DNA from: Lewinellaceae bacterium
GTDB lineage: Bacteria > Bacteroidota > Bacteroidia > Chitinophagales > Saprospiraceae
Direction of reading: 5' to 3'
Assembly (NCBI GenBank): GCA_020636155.1
Contig: JACJYM010000002.1
Coordinates: 62,001 to 126,000, forward strand
DNA: 64,000 nucleotides
Shown here: piece by piece, positions 1-8,849 of the stretch
How the letters are laid out: each line of letters starts with the position of its first letter
Numbering within the stretch: the stretch's first letter is position 1
Program-made: the position numbers and the translations under genes
Notes under the pieces: generated by a model
What the model was told of the DNA's origin: nothing
What the model saw: only the letters and a program-made list of their open reading frames with translations
Database searches by the model: none

Positions 1-2
1 TC

Positions 3-1724
3 GATAACAAACCTCTATTTTTAGGCGTTACCGACATCCTAGAATTATCGACCTTCCAGACCAAAGAATTGCTTCGACTTGAGCTAGAGATTAAAAAATC
101 TGAACTCGAAGAAAAGTGGCACCTCGCTAGCCTTGAAAAGATTTTTATTGAAAATAGAATCTATCGCGACATTGAAGAAGCTGAAACATGGGAAGCCGTC
201 ATTGAAACCATAGACATTGGCCTTAAAAAATTTGTGGCCACCCCTTCTGACCCGCTAAAAAATGGAGATGGTCGTATAATGCTGATGCGAGATATCACCC
301 ATGATGACATCGTCAAGCTCACCGAAATAAAAATTAAGAGAATTTCAAAATATAACTCTTTCAAAGCTGATGAATACATTCAAAAACTTGAAGGAGAACT
401 CGATCAGGTCAAGCACGACTTGGCTCATTTGACGGAATTTGCCATCGCTTATTTTCAAAATCTTCTCGACAAATATGGTAAAGGAAAAGAACGAAAGACC
501 GAGATCATTTCAATGGAAAGCATCGAGGTTCAACAGGTGGTCGCAAACAATGCCAAGCTATATGTTGACCGGGCAGAAGGATTTGTAGGAAGTGGCATGA
601 AAAAAGACGAATTCGTGTGTGATTGTTCTGATATTGATGACGTCATTGCCTTTACAAAGGAAGGAATTTTCAAAGTGGTCAGAATTGCAGATAAGGTATT
701 CATAGGTAAGAATATCATCCACGTCGATGTTTGGAAAAAAGGAGATGAGAGAACTACATATAATTATGTCTATCTTGATGGAAAGACTGGCCGTGCAATG
801 GCCAAGAGGTTTAATGTCACTGCCATTACTCGGGACAAAGATTATGATCTGACTATGGGGTCGAAGGGTTCAAAAGTCCTGTACTTTTCAGCCCAGCCTA
901 ATGGGGAGTCAGAGATTCTCAATGTGCAGTTATCGCCTGGATGCAATGCTAAGAAAAAAGTGTTTGACTTTGATTTTGGCGAATTGACCATTAAGGGAAG
1001 AGGCTCACAAGGTAATATCATGACTAAATATCCCGTAAGGAAAATCACGCAAACTGAAGTGGGTAAATCCTCATTGGGAGCTATAAAAGTATGGATGGAT
1101 GAGGTGAGTGGACGGCTAAATACAGACGAAAGAGGCAAATATCTGGGTGGATTTGATACTGGAACGCAAATCATAGCCATTTATAAAGACGGAAGCTACG
1201 AATTGAACGAGCTGGATTTGAATAAAAAATATGACACAGGTTCACTCGTTCATATTGGAAAATATAGTGCAGGGGATAGCATCAATGTGTTATATTATGA
1301 AGGTGACAAAGGTTGGACGATGGCGAAAAGATTCGTGATAGAAACGAATACTTTGGATCAAAAATTCAACTTTATAGGAGAAGCCTTTGGGTCAAAACTT
1401 TACTTTGTAAATGTAGGAAAATATGCCTTGGTAAAATATTTTTATCGCGATGGTAAAAACACCGTGAGTGACGACATTGACCTTATTGATTTTATCGATG
1501 TCAAAGGTTGGAAAGCCATGGGAAACAAAGTGGGAGAATTTAAAATTACCAAAACAGAACTCATTGCTGACACCTCTGAAGTGCAAGAAGTAGAAAATAC
1601 AGACACCCGAGAAGAGAAAGAAGAAGATCATTTTGTCCAAGGCGAATTATTCGATGAGGTTGATAAGCCGACTGAAAAAGGTGACAAAATGAAACCGGGA
1701 GATACCATAGATTTTGAAATTTAG
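3..1724 (+). CDS. parC: DNA topoisomerase IV subunit A, C-terminal part (5' truncated by window edge)
   Basis: This is the A subunit of topoisomerase IV, which breaks and rejoins DNA to decatenate daughter chromosomes with ParE. The frame is open from the first complete codon (base 3), so the start and the catalytic tyrosine region lie left of the window. Visible are the end of the core with its coiled-coil arm (VTDILELST near base 28, then LASLEKIFIENRIYRD) and a beta-rich C-terminal domain with repeated pinwheel-like blades (about bases 580-1560). The final 60 or so residues are acidic and low complexity. An internal TTG at base 69 is only where an isolated reading of the fragment would begin; sequence before it still matches the family. 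It sits 29 bp ahead of parE on the same strand, which favours topoisomerase IV over gyrase. Confidence 0.93.
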   Translation, partial: DNKPLFLGVTDILELSTFQTKELLRLELEIKKSELEEKWHLASLEKIFIENRIYRDIEEAETWEAVIETIDIGLKKFVATPSDPLKNGDGRIMLMRDITHDDIVKLTEIKIKRISKYNSFKADEYIQKLEGELDQVKHDLAHLTEFAIAYFQNLLDKYGKGKERKTEIISMESIEVQQVVANNAKLYVDRAEGFVGSGMKKDEFVCDCSDIDDVIAFTKEGIFKVVRIADKVFIGKNIIHVDVWKKGDERTTYNYVYLDGKTGRAMAKRFNVTAITRDKDYDLTMGSKGSKVLYFSAQPNGESEILNVQLSPGCNAKKKVFDFDFGELTIKGRGSQGNIMTKYPVRKITQTEVGKSSLGAIKVWMDEVSGRLNTDERGKYLGGFDTGTQIIAIYKDGSYELNELDLNKKYDTGSLVHIGKYSAGDSINVLYYEGDKGWTMAKRFVIETNTLDQKFNFIGEAFGSKLYFVNVGKYALVKYFYRDGKNTVSDDIDLIDFIDVKGWKAMGNKVGEFKITKTELIADTSEVQEVENTDTREEKEEDHFVQGELFDEVDKPTEKGDKMKPGDTIDFEI

Positions 1725-1753
1725 AAAACCGTATTATTGATTTAAGAGAAAAA

Positions 1754-3646
1754 ATGGCAGAAGTAAAATATACAGAAGACAATATCCGTACCCTTGATTG
1801 GAAAGAACACATCAGGTTGAGACCGGGTATGTACATCGGAAAGTTAGGTGATGGAACCTCACAAGACGATGGTATCTATATTCTTTTAAAGGAAGTTTTT
1901 GATAACTCCATTGATGAATATATGATGGGTTATGGAAAACAAATAGACCTGACCATCAACGAAGGTATCGTGACCATCAGAGACTATGGAAGGGGTATTC
2001 CGCTAGGTAAGATGGTCGATGCGGTGTCTAAAATGAATACCGGTGGAAAGTATGATTCCAAAGCTTTTAAAAAATCGGTAGGCCTCAATGGGGTTGGAAC
2101 AAAAGCAGTCAATGCTTTGAGTTCTTATTTTAAAGTACAGGCATTCAGAGACAATCAAACCCGTGTGGCTGAATTTGAAAATGGTGAACTCCTCAAGGAA
2201 TCAAAACTGGAGAAATCCACCGAAGTAAATGGCACCCTCATTGAATTTCACCCGGATAACAACATCTTTAAAAACTATCGTTACCGAAGTGAATTTGTAG
2301 AAAATCAGTTGTGGAATTATGCCTATCTCAATGCGGGACTCAAAATAAATTTTAATGGCAAAATCCTTTATTCAAAGAATGGGCTCTTAGATTTACTCGA
2401 GAGAAAAACAGATTCTGACAATATTTTATACCCCATCATCCATCTCATAGGCGAAGACATCGAAGTGGCCATTACTCACGGCACACAATATGGGGAAGAG
2501 TATTATTCCTTTGTCAACGGGCAAAATACTACTCAGGGAGGTACACATTTAGCGGCATTCAGAGAAGCCATTGTGAAGACGATCAGAGAGTTTTACAATA
2601 AAAATTTTGATAGTAGAGACATACAAACTTCTGTCATCGCAGCCATTAGTGTGAAAGTGGAGGAACCAATATTCGAGTCACAGACTAAAACGAAACTTGG
2701 TTCGCAAAACGTAGCACCCGATGGTCCATCGATGCGGAGTTTTGTGGTCGATTTCTTAAAACAAAATCTGGATAATTACCTTCGAAAAAACAAAGAAATA
2801 GCGGATGCCCTCCAGAAGAAAATTCAACAATCAGAACGTGAACGCAAAGACATTGCAGGCATCAAAAAACTAGCCAACCAACGGGCTAAAAAAGCCAATA
2901 TTCACAATAAAAAATTGAGGGATTGCCGGTTACATTACAATGATTCCGGTAAAAAAATATCGGATGAAGGCAAACTCGCCACCACCATTTTTATCACGGA
3001 GGGGGATTCGGCCAGTGGAAGTATAACGAAGGCTCGAGATGTGCAGACCCAAGCGGTTTTTAGTCTCCGTGGAAAGCCATTGAACTGTTACGGGATGACT
3101 AAAAAAGTGGTCTATCAAAACGAAGAATTGAACCTCCTTCAGCATGCTTTAGACATCGAGGACGGAATTGAAAATTTGCGGTTTAATAGGGTGGTGATTG
3201 CAACAGATGCCGACGTGGATGGAATGCATATCCGATTGCTTTTATTGACATTTTTCTTGCAGTTTTTTCCTGATTTGGTGAAGATGGGTCACCTCTATAT
3301 CCTAGATACTCCGCTATTTAGGGTGAGGGATAAGCAAAAGACATTTTACTGTTATTCGGAATCTGAAAAACAAGAAGCCATTCAAAAATTGAGAGGTAAA
3401 CCCGAAATCACCCGATTCAAAGGGCTTGGAGAGATTAGCCCTAACGAATTTGAAGATTTTATTGGCGATGGCATCAAGCTTGACCCTGTCATCTTAGGTG
3501 AAGGCACAAAAATTGAAGATTTGCTCTCATACTACATGGGCAAAAACACACCCGACCGACAAGAGTTTATCATCAACAACCTAAAAGTAGAGCTTGATAT
3601 CGCTGACGAGGAGAAAGAAGTGGTAGATCTGGAGGTGGGGGAGTAG
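1754..3646 (+). CDS. parE: DNA topoisomerase IV subunit B
   Basis: This is the ATPase subunit of topoisomerase IV, 630 residues, the usual length for Bacteroidota ParE. The N-terminal GHKL ATPase fold shows the Bergerat motifs DNSIDEY, DYGRGIP and GLNGVGTKAVNAL (about residues 45-120). The transducer domain follows. The TOPRIM domain has ITEGDSASGSI and the metal-binding DADVDGMHIR (about residues 410-500). The C-terminal signature RFKGLGEI is near residue 560. GyrB would carry the same motifs; the adjacent parC-type A subunit, 29 bp upstream, and the short length support ParE. The two genes probably form one transcript. Confidence 0.95.
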   Translation: MAEVKYTEDNIRTLDWKEHIRLRPGMYIGKLGDGTSQDDGIYILLKEVFDNSIDEYMMGYGKQIDLTINEGIVTIRDYGRGIPLGKMVDAVSKMNTGGKYDSKAFKKSVGLNGVGTKAVNALSSYFKVQAFRDNQTRVAEFENGELLKESKLEKSTEVNGTLIEFHPDNNIFKNYRYRSEFVENQLWNYAYLNAGLKINFNGKILYSKNGLLDLLERKTDSDNILYPIIHLIGEDIEVAITHGTQYGEEYYSFVNGQNTTQGGTHLAAFREAIVKTIREFYNKNFDSRDIQTSVIAAISVKVEEPIFESQTKTKLGSQNVAPDGPSMRSFVVDFLKQNLDNYLRKNKEIADALQKKIQQSERERKDIAGIKKLANQRAKKANIHNKKLRDCRLHYNDSGKKISDEGKLATTIFITEGDSASGSITKARDVQTQAVFSLRGKPLNCYGMTKKVVYQNEELNLLQHALDIEDGIENLRFNRVVIATDADVDGMHIRLLLLTFFLQFFPDLVKMGHLYILDTPLFRVRDKQKTFYCYSESEKQEAIQKLRGKPEITRFKGLGEISPNEFEDFIGDGIKLDPVILGEGTKIEDLLSYYMGKNTPDRQEFIINNLKVELDIADEEKEVVDLEVGE

Positions 3647-3926
3647 TAAATTAATTTTCGTTCCTGAATCACAGATTAAAAGGAATACAAGGAAAGCAGA
3701 AACGCAATTAGAGCAATCTAGTAACCGATAGAAAAGTCGTTTTATGTATGAGTAATACTCAAAGGCGAACATATTATATCTCAGTGCCGAACAAAGATAA
3801 TTGTAGTTGATTTGTACAGACTCTAATATCAAATTATTAGATTTAGGCAATCGAAGAAATGATGAAAATGATATGGGAACCTTTACAATATTAAAATCTC
3901 AATGGAATAATTAAAATAATTAATTT

Positions 3927-4718
3927 ATGAATTATAATTTATGGAGAACTGATTTGGAAGACTCGATTATAGAATTTGGCTTTGATTTTGATCTTCCAGA
4001 TGATTTCAATGAATTTGTTGATCTTATGCAGAAGCTTAACTCCATTTATAAGAAATATGGTTTATGTCTTCTTAATCAAAAGTCAGCGGATCTCATTGAG
4101 AATGGGGATTATCTTAGACAAGCTTTTGAAAAGAAAACATTGTTTTATGATGATTCAGTAAAGATAAATGAGAGAGAATATTATAGGGCAATTTATTATA
4201 GCGATATCTATATATATAATCGGGTTGGAGAAATTGAGTTGTTGGATATTGCAGCGGTTCGTTCCATGCCAAATAGATTTACTTATGTAAATAGTAAGAT
4301 GGAATTGTATGATCATTACGAAAGGGATTATTGGATAGATTATAATCAACTTAGTTATAAGTGTGCTCCTTTATCTATAAATTTTGCAAAATTACCTAGA
4401 GAAAAATTGAAATGGGAGCTATCTTATTCCTTGTGGTCTGAAATATGGGTGCAAAAGCTTCATCGAGTAGATCATGAAACTAGTGATTTATATACTATAG
4501 ACAATTCTCCTATAGCTTATAGAAATGTACCTAGAATCAATAGTTTTATTAGAGACATAAAAGTATTAGTTCAAAAATATGAAAACAAATATTTCTTTGG
4601 AATATTTCACAAAAATGATGAAATAAATTATGAAACAGCCATAGATGGATTGCCACTTGATGGCAAAATTATTTATCAAGAAGATATTGATGAAGGCAGA
4701 GTTATATTGCCTGATTAA
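3927..4718 (+). CDS. hypothetical protein, 263 residues
   Basis: I do not recognise the family. The product is rich in Asp, Glu, Tyr and Ile, has no signal peptide or membrane segment, and looks soluble and cytoplasmic. Features seen: an acidic N-terminus (FGFDFDLPDDFNEFVDLM, residues 17-34), a Tyr-rich centre (YYRAIYYSDIYIYN, about residues 87-100) and an acidic C-terminus. It is flanked by gaps of about 280 bp and 260 bp, the latter carrying a strong hairpin and repeat-like sequence, so it looks like an isolated insert between core genes. Its coding sequence is more AT-rich than parE. Such stand-alone acidic proteins are sometimes immunity or SMI1-like proteins, but nothing here proves that. 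Confidence 0.75.
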   Translation: MNYNLWRTDLEDSIIEFGFDFDLPDDFNEFVDLMQKLNSIYKKYGLCLLNQKSADLIENGDYLRQAFEKKTLFYDDSVKINEREYYRAIYYSDIYIYNRVGEIELLDIAAVRSMPNRFTYVNSKMELYDHYERDYWIDYNQLSYKCAPLSINFAKLPREKLKWELSYSLWSEIWVQKLHRVDHETSDLYTIDNSPIAYRNVPRINSFIRDIKVLVQKYENKYFFGIFHKNDEINYETAIDGLPLDGKIIYQEDIDEGRVILPD

Positions 4719-4739
4719 GTGATCAATTTTTAAAACACA

Positions 4740-4777
4740 CTATCGTCTCGATCCGTTACCGAGACGTCATACGATAG
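4740..4777. repeat. nested perfect stem-loop after the 3927-4718 gene
   Basis: An outer stem CTATCGT (4740-4746) pairs with ACGATAG (4771-4777) and an inner stem GTCTCG (4745-4750) pairs with CGAGAC (4760-4765). The two stems share bases, so they are alternative or bulged foldings. It begins 22 bp after the stop codon at 4718. There is no T run after it, so it is not a textbook intrinsic terminator, though it may end or protect the transcript. Confidence 0.55.
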
Positions 4778-4813
4778 AAATCAGAAAGAAAATTAAAATG
4801 ATAAAGATAGCAA

Positions 4814-4945
4814 AATGTTATAATCGCAGATTAATAGGATTGCACGGATTACGCAGAAACACCTATCCCTCTCTGGAGGGGGTGCTCGGAGAGCAGGGGA
4901 GGAAAATCAATGTAATCCAGAAATCTGCAACAATCCGCGATTCAG
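4814..4945. repeat. imperfect inverted-repeat intergenic element (MITE-like, tentative)
   Basis: Left arm (about 4821-4858) and right arm (about 4910-4945) share words such as AATCTGC, AATCCG and CGCGATT or their complements in opposite orientation. They enclose a C/G-rich centre (CCCTCTCTGGAGGG ... GGAGAGCAGGGGAGG, 4868-4902) that differs in composition from the surrounding AT-rich DNA. No reading frame runs through it. The pattern resembles small dispersed intergenic repeats seen in Bacteroidota genomes, but only one copy is in the window, so dispersal cannot be shown. Confidence 0.35.
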
Positions 4946-4980
4946 ACAGTATTCAGAATTTCTAATAATCCACGTTTCCC

Positions 4981-5289
4981 TTACGCCTGTGCTGTCGGGG
5001 TAAAATTCATCGGAAATGGCATAGGGTTAGGTTCGTCGATTTTGCCAAATTGATTTTCATACTTATTGATATTATCAGCGAGTGCTTTCATCAATCGTTT
5101 GGCATGCTGCGGAGTGATGATGATTCTTGACTTGACCTTGGCTTTTGGTACGTTAGGGACTATTCTTAGAAAGTCAACGACGAATTCGGATTGGCTGTGG
5201 CCAATAATGGCGAGGTTTGAAAATACACCCTCTGCAACTTCTTCCGGTAATTCTATATTTAACTGATTTTTATTTTGATCTTCTGCCAT
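4981..5289 (-). CDS. DUF3467 family protein
   Basis: A small cytoplasmic protein (102 residues) of the DUF3467 family, whose function is unknown. The match rests on the layout: a charged N-terminus, then ELPEEVAEGVFSNLA, SQSEFVVDFLRIVP and a conserved RIIITPQHAKRLMKALADNI. The tail is Pro/Met rich. The family is common next to core genes in Bacteroidota. It is transcribed divergently from the methyltransferase at 5325, with 35 bp between the two start codons. Confidence 0.85.
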   Translation of the reverse strand: MAEDQNKNQLNIELPEEVAEGVFSNLAIIGHSQSEFVVDFLRIVPNVPKAKVKSRIIITPQHAKRLMKALADNINKYENQFGKIDEPNPMPFPMNFTPTAQA

Positions 5290-5324
5290 TTTCTTAATTT
5301 TATAATTTCTTAAACTTTTAATTT

Positions 5325-6125
5325 ATGTCGGACGAATTTAAAAAATACTTTGATGCCAACAAAGCTTGGTGGAACAATATCACACCAGCACATATAGAAT
5401 CAGATTTTTATGATAATGGTTCATTCCTTGCGGGCAAAAATTCTCTGAATGACATCGAACTTCCTGCTTTAGGCGATATATCGAATAAAAAAGTGCTTCA
5501 CATACAATGTCATTTTGGGCAGGATAGCATCAGTATGGCAAGGATGGGAGCAGAAGTAACAGCGACTGACATTTCTGATGTGGCTATTGCTCAAGCCAGA
5601 CATTTTAATGATGTGGTAGGCACCGATGTTAACTTTATAGAATGCAACACCTATGACATCCTGAATCATATAAATGAGAAATTTGACCTGATATTTATGT
5701 CTTATGGAGTGTTGGCTTGGCTTCCTGATATGGAGAAGTTGGCTGATATATGTGGACAATTGATTAGAAAAGGTGGAAGTGTGATTATTGCTGAGTTTCA
5801 CCCGACATTATATTTATTCGATTTTAGCAGCGGCCAGATTGCCTACCCTTACTTTAATACTGGGGTTTATAAAGAGATTACGAGTGGTGACTACGCTGAT
5901 TTGGACGACAAGTCAATGGGTGTGGAATATTTCTGGTGTCACTCCCTAGAAGAGATCATGGGGGCATTTTTACAGGAGGATTTTAATTTGAAAATATTTA
6001 AAGAATATGACTATTCACCCTATAACTGTTTTCCAAATATGAGAGCAGTGGAAGAGGGTAAATATCAATTTTCAGAGGTCAAAGTCAGGATTCCACATGT
6101 TTTTTTATTGAAGCTGGACAAATAA
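5325..6125 (+). CDS. class I SAM-dependent methyltransferase
   Basis: A 266-residue Rossmann-fold methyltransferase. Motif I is LHIQCHFGQDSISMARMGA (about residues 54-72), followed by the acidic ribose-binding residue in VTATDIS and the motif IV region FDLIFMSYGVLAWLPD. The His/Cys in motif I (HIQCHFGQD) is typical of a subgroup with a variant glycine-rich loop. The C-terminal half is rich in aromatic residues (YEDYSPYNCFPN-type stretch) and may recognise a small-molecule substrate. No neighbour indicates the substrate. It reads alone on the plus strand; the next gene is 207 bp downstream. Confidence 0.85.
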   Translation: MSDEFKKYFDANKAWWNNITPAHIESDFYDNGSFLAGKNSLNDIELPALGDISNKKVLHIQCHFGQDSISMARMGAEVTATDISDVAIAQARHFNDVVGTDVNFIECNTYDILNHINEKFDLIFMSYGVLAWLPDMEKLADICGQLIRKGGSVIIAEFHPTLYLFDFSSGQIAYPYFNTGVYKEITSGDYADLDDKSMGVEYFWCHSLEEIMGAFLQEDFNLKIFKEYDYSPYNCFPNMRAVEEGKYQFSEVKVRIPHVFLLKLDK

Positions 6126-6222
6126 ATATTTTTTATATATAAATAATTATTTACGTAAGTAGATTAATCACAATATGTTAGAGTAGCTTTTTCTTTAGTC
6201 GGTCTTTTTCAATGAGTTATGC

Positions 6223-6243
6223 ATTATTTTTTTCGAAAATAAT
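6223..6243. repeat. AT-rich stem-loop in the 6126-6332 gap
   Basis: ATTATTTT (6223-6230) pairs with AAAATAAT (6236-6243) across a 5-base loop. It lies about 100 bp after the methyltransferase stop and 40 bp before the promoter of the next gene, so it may be a weak terminator. The rest of this gap is AT-rich and I see no gene in it. Confidence 0.3.
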
Positions 6244-6279
6244 CACGTCAAAATGGTATTTATCAATTGATATTTATCT

Positions 6280-6287
6280 TATATTTG
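6280..6287 (+). promoter_or_regulatory. Bacteroidota -7 box for the 6333 gene
   Basis: TATATTTG fits the Bacteroidota -7 consensus TAnnTTTG and lies 45 bp upstream of the ATG at 6333. No clear -33 TTG at standard spacing is visible, so this is a moderate call. Confidence 0.45.
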
Positions 6288-6332
6288 TAGTCCGATTTTA
6301 ACAGACTTATTTTTTTACCAAAAACCGCATTT

Positions 6333-6797
6333 ATGCATTTAGATAATTACACTTCATTGAATGGTGTCAGTCTTAATACCTCCATTTCCAAGCATTTTGA
6401 ACAGATTTTATTGACGATTGTGGCTTGTTTGGGTTTATTGGGTTCGGTATATATTTTTGCTGACAATACATTACTAGCCACCAATCCACCGGAATCAAAT
6501 TTTCAATTATTCTGTGCTGCACCTGCTGACACAAATGAAAGCACTTCCTCTGATTTTGACAAATACGTCAAGATCGAAGGAGATTACAAGGTGGATTCAG
6601 AATTGAGATTCCAATTTTTAGGCGACCCAAAAGCTTCCCGTTATGTGATGGAAATGGGCGATGAAATGAGACACATTATTACAACCAATAATTTTACTCA
6701 CGCTTATAGTAAGTCTGGGAAATATACGATTGAACTCAAGGAAATAAAGCGTGGACTTATAACTGTGTTGGCATCCAAAGAAATTAAGATAAAGTAA
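6333..6797 (+). CDS. small membrane-anchored protein with PKD-like C-terminal domain
   Basis: A 154-residue protein of unknown function. A hydrophobic segment (ILLTIVACLGLLGSVYIFA, about residues 25-43) after a polar N-terminus looks like a membrane anchor or signal anchor. After a flexible Ser/Thr/Asn linker, residues 72-154 form a single beta-sandwich-like unit with NNFTHAYSKSGKYTIELK, close to the conserved HTY...GTYTV end of PKD domains. It probably displays one PKD-type domain on the periplasmic side. A promoter box precedes it and a strong terminator follows at 6828-6859, so it is likely a single-gene transcript. Confidence 0.7.
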   Translation: MHLDNYTSLNGVSLNTSISKHFEQILLTIVACLGLLGSVYIFADNTLLATNPPESNFQLFCAAPADTNESTSSDFDKYVKIEGDYKVDSELRFQFLGDPKASRYVMEMGDEMRHIITTNNFTHAYSKSGKYTIELKEIKRGLITVLASKEIKIK

Positions 6798-6827
6798 GAA
6801 ATATAGTAATAGAACCATATTTTGATG

Positions 6828-6859
6828 AAAAGACACTCATTGCGAGTGTCTTTTTTTTT
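6828..6859 (+). terminator. rho-independent terminator after the PKD-like gene
   Basis: The perfect 8-bp stem AGACACTC (6831-6838) / GAGTGTCT (6844-6851) with loop ATTGC is followed by a run of T to 6859 and preceded by an A run, so it could act in both directions. It begins 30 bp after the stop codon at 6797. Confidence 0.85.
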
Positions 6860-6873
6860 AGTGAATTGAATAT

Positions 6874-6881
6874 TAATTTTG
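6874..6881 (+). promoter_or_regulatory. Bacteroidota -7 box for the PspC-like gene
   Basis: TAATTTTG matches TAnnTTTG and lies 47 bp upstream of the ATG at 6928, just after the terminator of the previous gene. Confidence 0.45.
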
Positions 6882-6927
6882 CCATTTTTGGTGTTTTGTA
6901 TAAATTTACACAAAGATTTTCGTCAAA

Positions 6928-7140
6928 ATGGAGCAATTAAAGTCTTTTATTGAAAAATATGGTTTTGGGGTATGCTCGTATTTAGCTGAGAAGTTGGGCA
7001 TACAAACGTCTCGAGTCAGAGTGTTTTTTATATACATCACCTTTGTGACTATGGGCAGTCCTATAATTTTTTATTTAATAACTGCATTTTGGGTTAACAT
7101 CAAGAAATATCTACGTAGGGGAGATTTGAATTACAGGTAA
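6928..7140 (+). CDS. PspC-domain protein (short)
   Basis: A 70-residue protein that fits the PspC domain: an amphipathic start, then GVCSYLAEKLGIQTSRVRVFFIY, where the family has G-V-C-x-G-L-A-E...R-x-x-F/L. A hydrophobic membrane segment follows (FVTMGSPIIFYLITAFW, about residues 38-57) and a short basic tail. PspC proteins are inner-membrane sensors of envelope stress, but stand-alone copies in Bacteroidota have no proven role. It has no psp operon partners here. The gap to the convergent permease gene is 37 bp. Confidence 0.8.
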   Translation: MEQLKSFIEKYGFGVCSYLAEKLGIQTSRVRVFFIYITFVTMGSPIIFYLITAFWVNIKKYLRRGDLNYR

Positions 7141-7177
7141 GCTTATCTCCATGCAAGTTGATTCAATCATCAACCCA

Positions 7178-8068
7178 CTACCTCACATAAAATCTCCTTT
7201 TTAATATCGGGTAGCTCAATACAAGAAGAAGCAATATCGTGCAGCCAATGTAAAAATCAACATTGAGCATTTCATAATCTTTTAATAGAATAGCCGCTAA
7301 TATGATGCCATACACAGGCTCCAAACTAATAATCAGATTGGCATTGAAGGCACTGACGACTTTTAATGCTCTCAGAGCCAAAATATAAGCAAAAGTGGTG
7401 CAACCTAAAGCTAGAATTAATAGATAAAACCAATCACTCACTCCCGAAGGCCAAAACGGCAGATTAATATTTTTATGTAAATAAAAAGGGAGGTAAATGG
7501 AAATAATTATAGCCGCACTGACCATCTCCCAAAAACTTACCAATACAGGATCATGGTTTTTGAGATACTTTTTATTCAAAATTCCAAATATAGAAGCAAG
7601 AAGGGCTGAGGCAAGCCCGACAATCACACCCAAAAAATACTTATCGCTGAGATTGTTGGTCACAAAACCAAAAATGGGAATCACCATCAGACCTAATAAT
7701 ACATCCAACCACTGAAACTTTTTCTTTAAAATCACGGGTTCTATCAAACTGGTAAATAAACTCGTCGTGGCAAAACACATCAAGGCAATCGAAGGATTAG
7801 AAATTTTTATAGAGTGGTAAAAAAATATCCAATGAAGTGCCACCACGAAGCCTATGAAAAGAAAAGTTTTTAACTCACGCTTTGAGATTTTTTTAAAAGC
7901 GGACTTTAGTTTCAATAGAACTGCCATGCCTATGCCTGCAATAACCACTCTCCACCATACAAGAACGACGGCGGTCAATGTAATCTTTGCCCCCAGTATG
8001 GCTGTTAATCCAAAAAATACGGTCGCAATGTGAAGGTCTAAGTAAGCCTTTTTTTCGTCGGTGTTCAT
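7178..8068 (-). CDS. EamA/DMT-superfamily permease
   Basis: An inner-membrane transporter of the drug/metabolite (EamA, RhaT-like) superfamily, about 296 residues with ten predicted hydrophobic segments in two five-helix halves. The second half has the typical CTTFAYILALRALKVVSAFNA and the LEPVYGIILAAILL region. The substrate cannot be told from sequence. An upstream ATG (8083) would add MIFSK, but a -7-like box at 8085-8092 would place the transcript start near 8078, so I prefer the internal ATG at 8068 (MNTDEKKAYLDLH). It is transcribed divergently from the DUF4956 operon. Confidence 0.88.
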   Translation of the reverse strand: MNTDEKKAYLDLHIATVFFGLTAILGAKITLTAVVLVWWRVVIAGIGMAVLLKLKSAFKKISKRELKTFLFIGFVVALHWIFFYHSIKISNPSIALMCFATTSLFTSLIEPVILKKKFQWLDVLLGLMVIPIFGFVTNNLSDKYFLGVIVGLASALLASIFGILNKKYLKNHDPVLVSFWEMVSAAIIISIYLPFYLHKNINLPFWPSGVSDWFYLLILALGCTTFAYILALRALKVVSAFNANLIISLEPVYGIILAAILLKDYEMLNVDFYIGCTILLLLVLSYPILKRRFYVR

Positions 8069-8084
8069 TTTTGAAAATATCATT

Positions 8085-8092
8085 CAAAAATA
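8085..8092 (-). promoter_or_regulatory. possible -7 box for the DMT permease
   Basis: CAAAAATA, read on the minus strand as TATTTTTG, fits TAnnTTTG. It lies 17 bp before the ATG at 8068, and this helps decide that start over the one at 8083. Confidence 0.35.
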
Positions 8093-8174
8093 ACTCTGGC
8101 ATCAAAGAAAATTTCTAATTGGGGAAAATATTTTATTTTTACGATGCGAATATTGATTTATTAAATCTTCCGGT

Positions 8175-8849
8175 ATGTTGAATTTTGAAAAATATTTGAG
8201 TGACTTCAATAGCACTATCAGCCTTGAAGAATTTGTGTTGAATCTAGTGCTGACGACTGTCATCGTTTATCTGCTTAAGTTGTTTTATATCAAATTTGGA
8301 AATACGGTTTCTGATAGAGCAAAATTTTCTAATAATTTTATCCCACTTGCCTTAGCCACTCTTTTGATTATTACGGTCATTAAATCTTCGATTGCCCTGT
8401 CACTGGGATTGGTTGGCGCTTTATCTATTGTGAGATTTAGAGCAGCTATTAAAGACCCCGAAGAATTGACGATGCTATTTTTAGTGATAGGTTTTGGATT
8501 GATAGGTGGAGCCAATAAACCCATTTTGTCTATCGTGAGTTTTATTTTTATATTACCAATTCTCTTCTTTAATTTCAAAATATCTAAGCAAAGCTCACTA
8601 GAAACCGGGAAGACATATCTAAACATAAATACATCAAGACAAGATTTATTGAAATTGACGGATTCACTGGCCAAAGATGTTTCTTATCTAGAGCTTAGAC
8701 GCAGTGATATCAGTAAGGATGGAATGTTCGTAAGTTACATGATTCAATTAAACGAACCGGGTGATATACTCAAGATTCAAAATATGTTACAAAATTTTGA
8801 TGCTGACATTCGCATTTCGATTATTGATCAATCGACAGTTAGTGCATGA
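8175..8849 (+). CDS. DUF4956 family membrane protein
   Basis: A 224-residue inner-membrane protein of the DUF4956 family. It has about four hydrophobic segments in the first 140 residues (LNLVLTTVIVYLLKLFYI; FIPLALATLLIITVI; SSIALSLGLVGALSIVRFRAA; ILSIVSFIFILPILFF), with the family hallmark GLVGALSIVRFRAAIKDP at the centre. A soluble ACT/ferredoxin-like tail of about 80 residues follows. Its molecular function is unknown. The stop codon overlaps the start of the CotH-like gene (ATGA at 8846-8849), and a VTC-domain gene follows, the gene set in which DUF4956 usually occurs. Confidence 0.85.
   Translation: MLNFEKYLSDFNSTISLEEFVLNLVLTTVIVYLLKLFYIKFGNTVSDRAKFSNNFIPLALATLLIITVIKSSIALSLGLVGALSIVRFRAAIKDPEELTMLFLVIGFGLIGGANKPILSIVSFIFILPILFFNFKISKQSSLETGKTYLNINTSRQDLLKLTDSLAKDVSYLELRRSDISKDGMFVSYMIQLNEPGDILKIQNMLQNFDADIRISIIDQSTVSA

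Noticed and set aside
3581..3850. 89-residue minus-strand frame over the end of parE
   Set aside because: Overlaps parE and has no recognisable motif; the 3647-3926 gap otherwise shows no gene.
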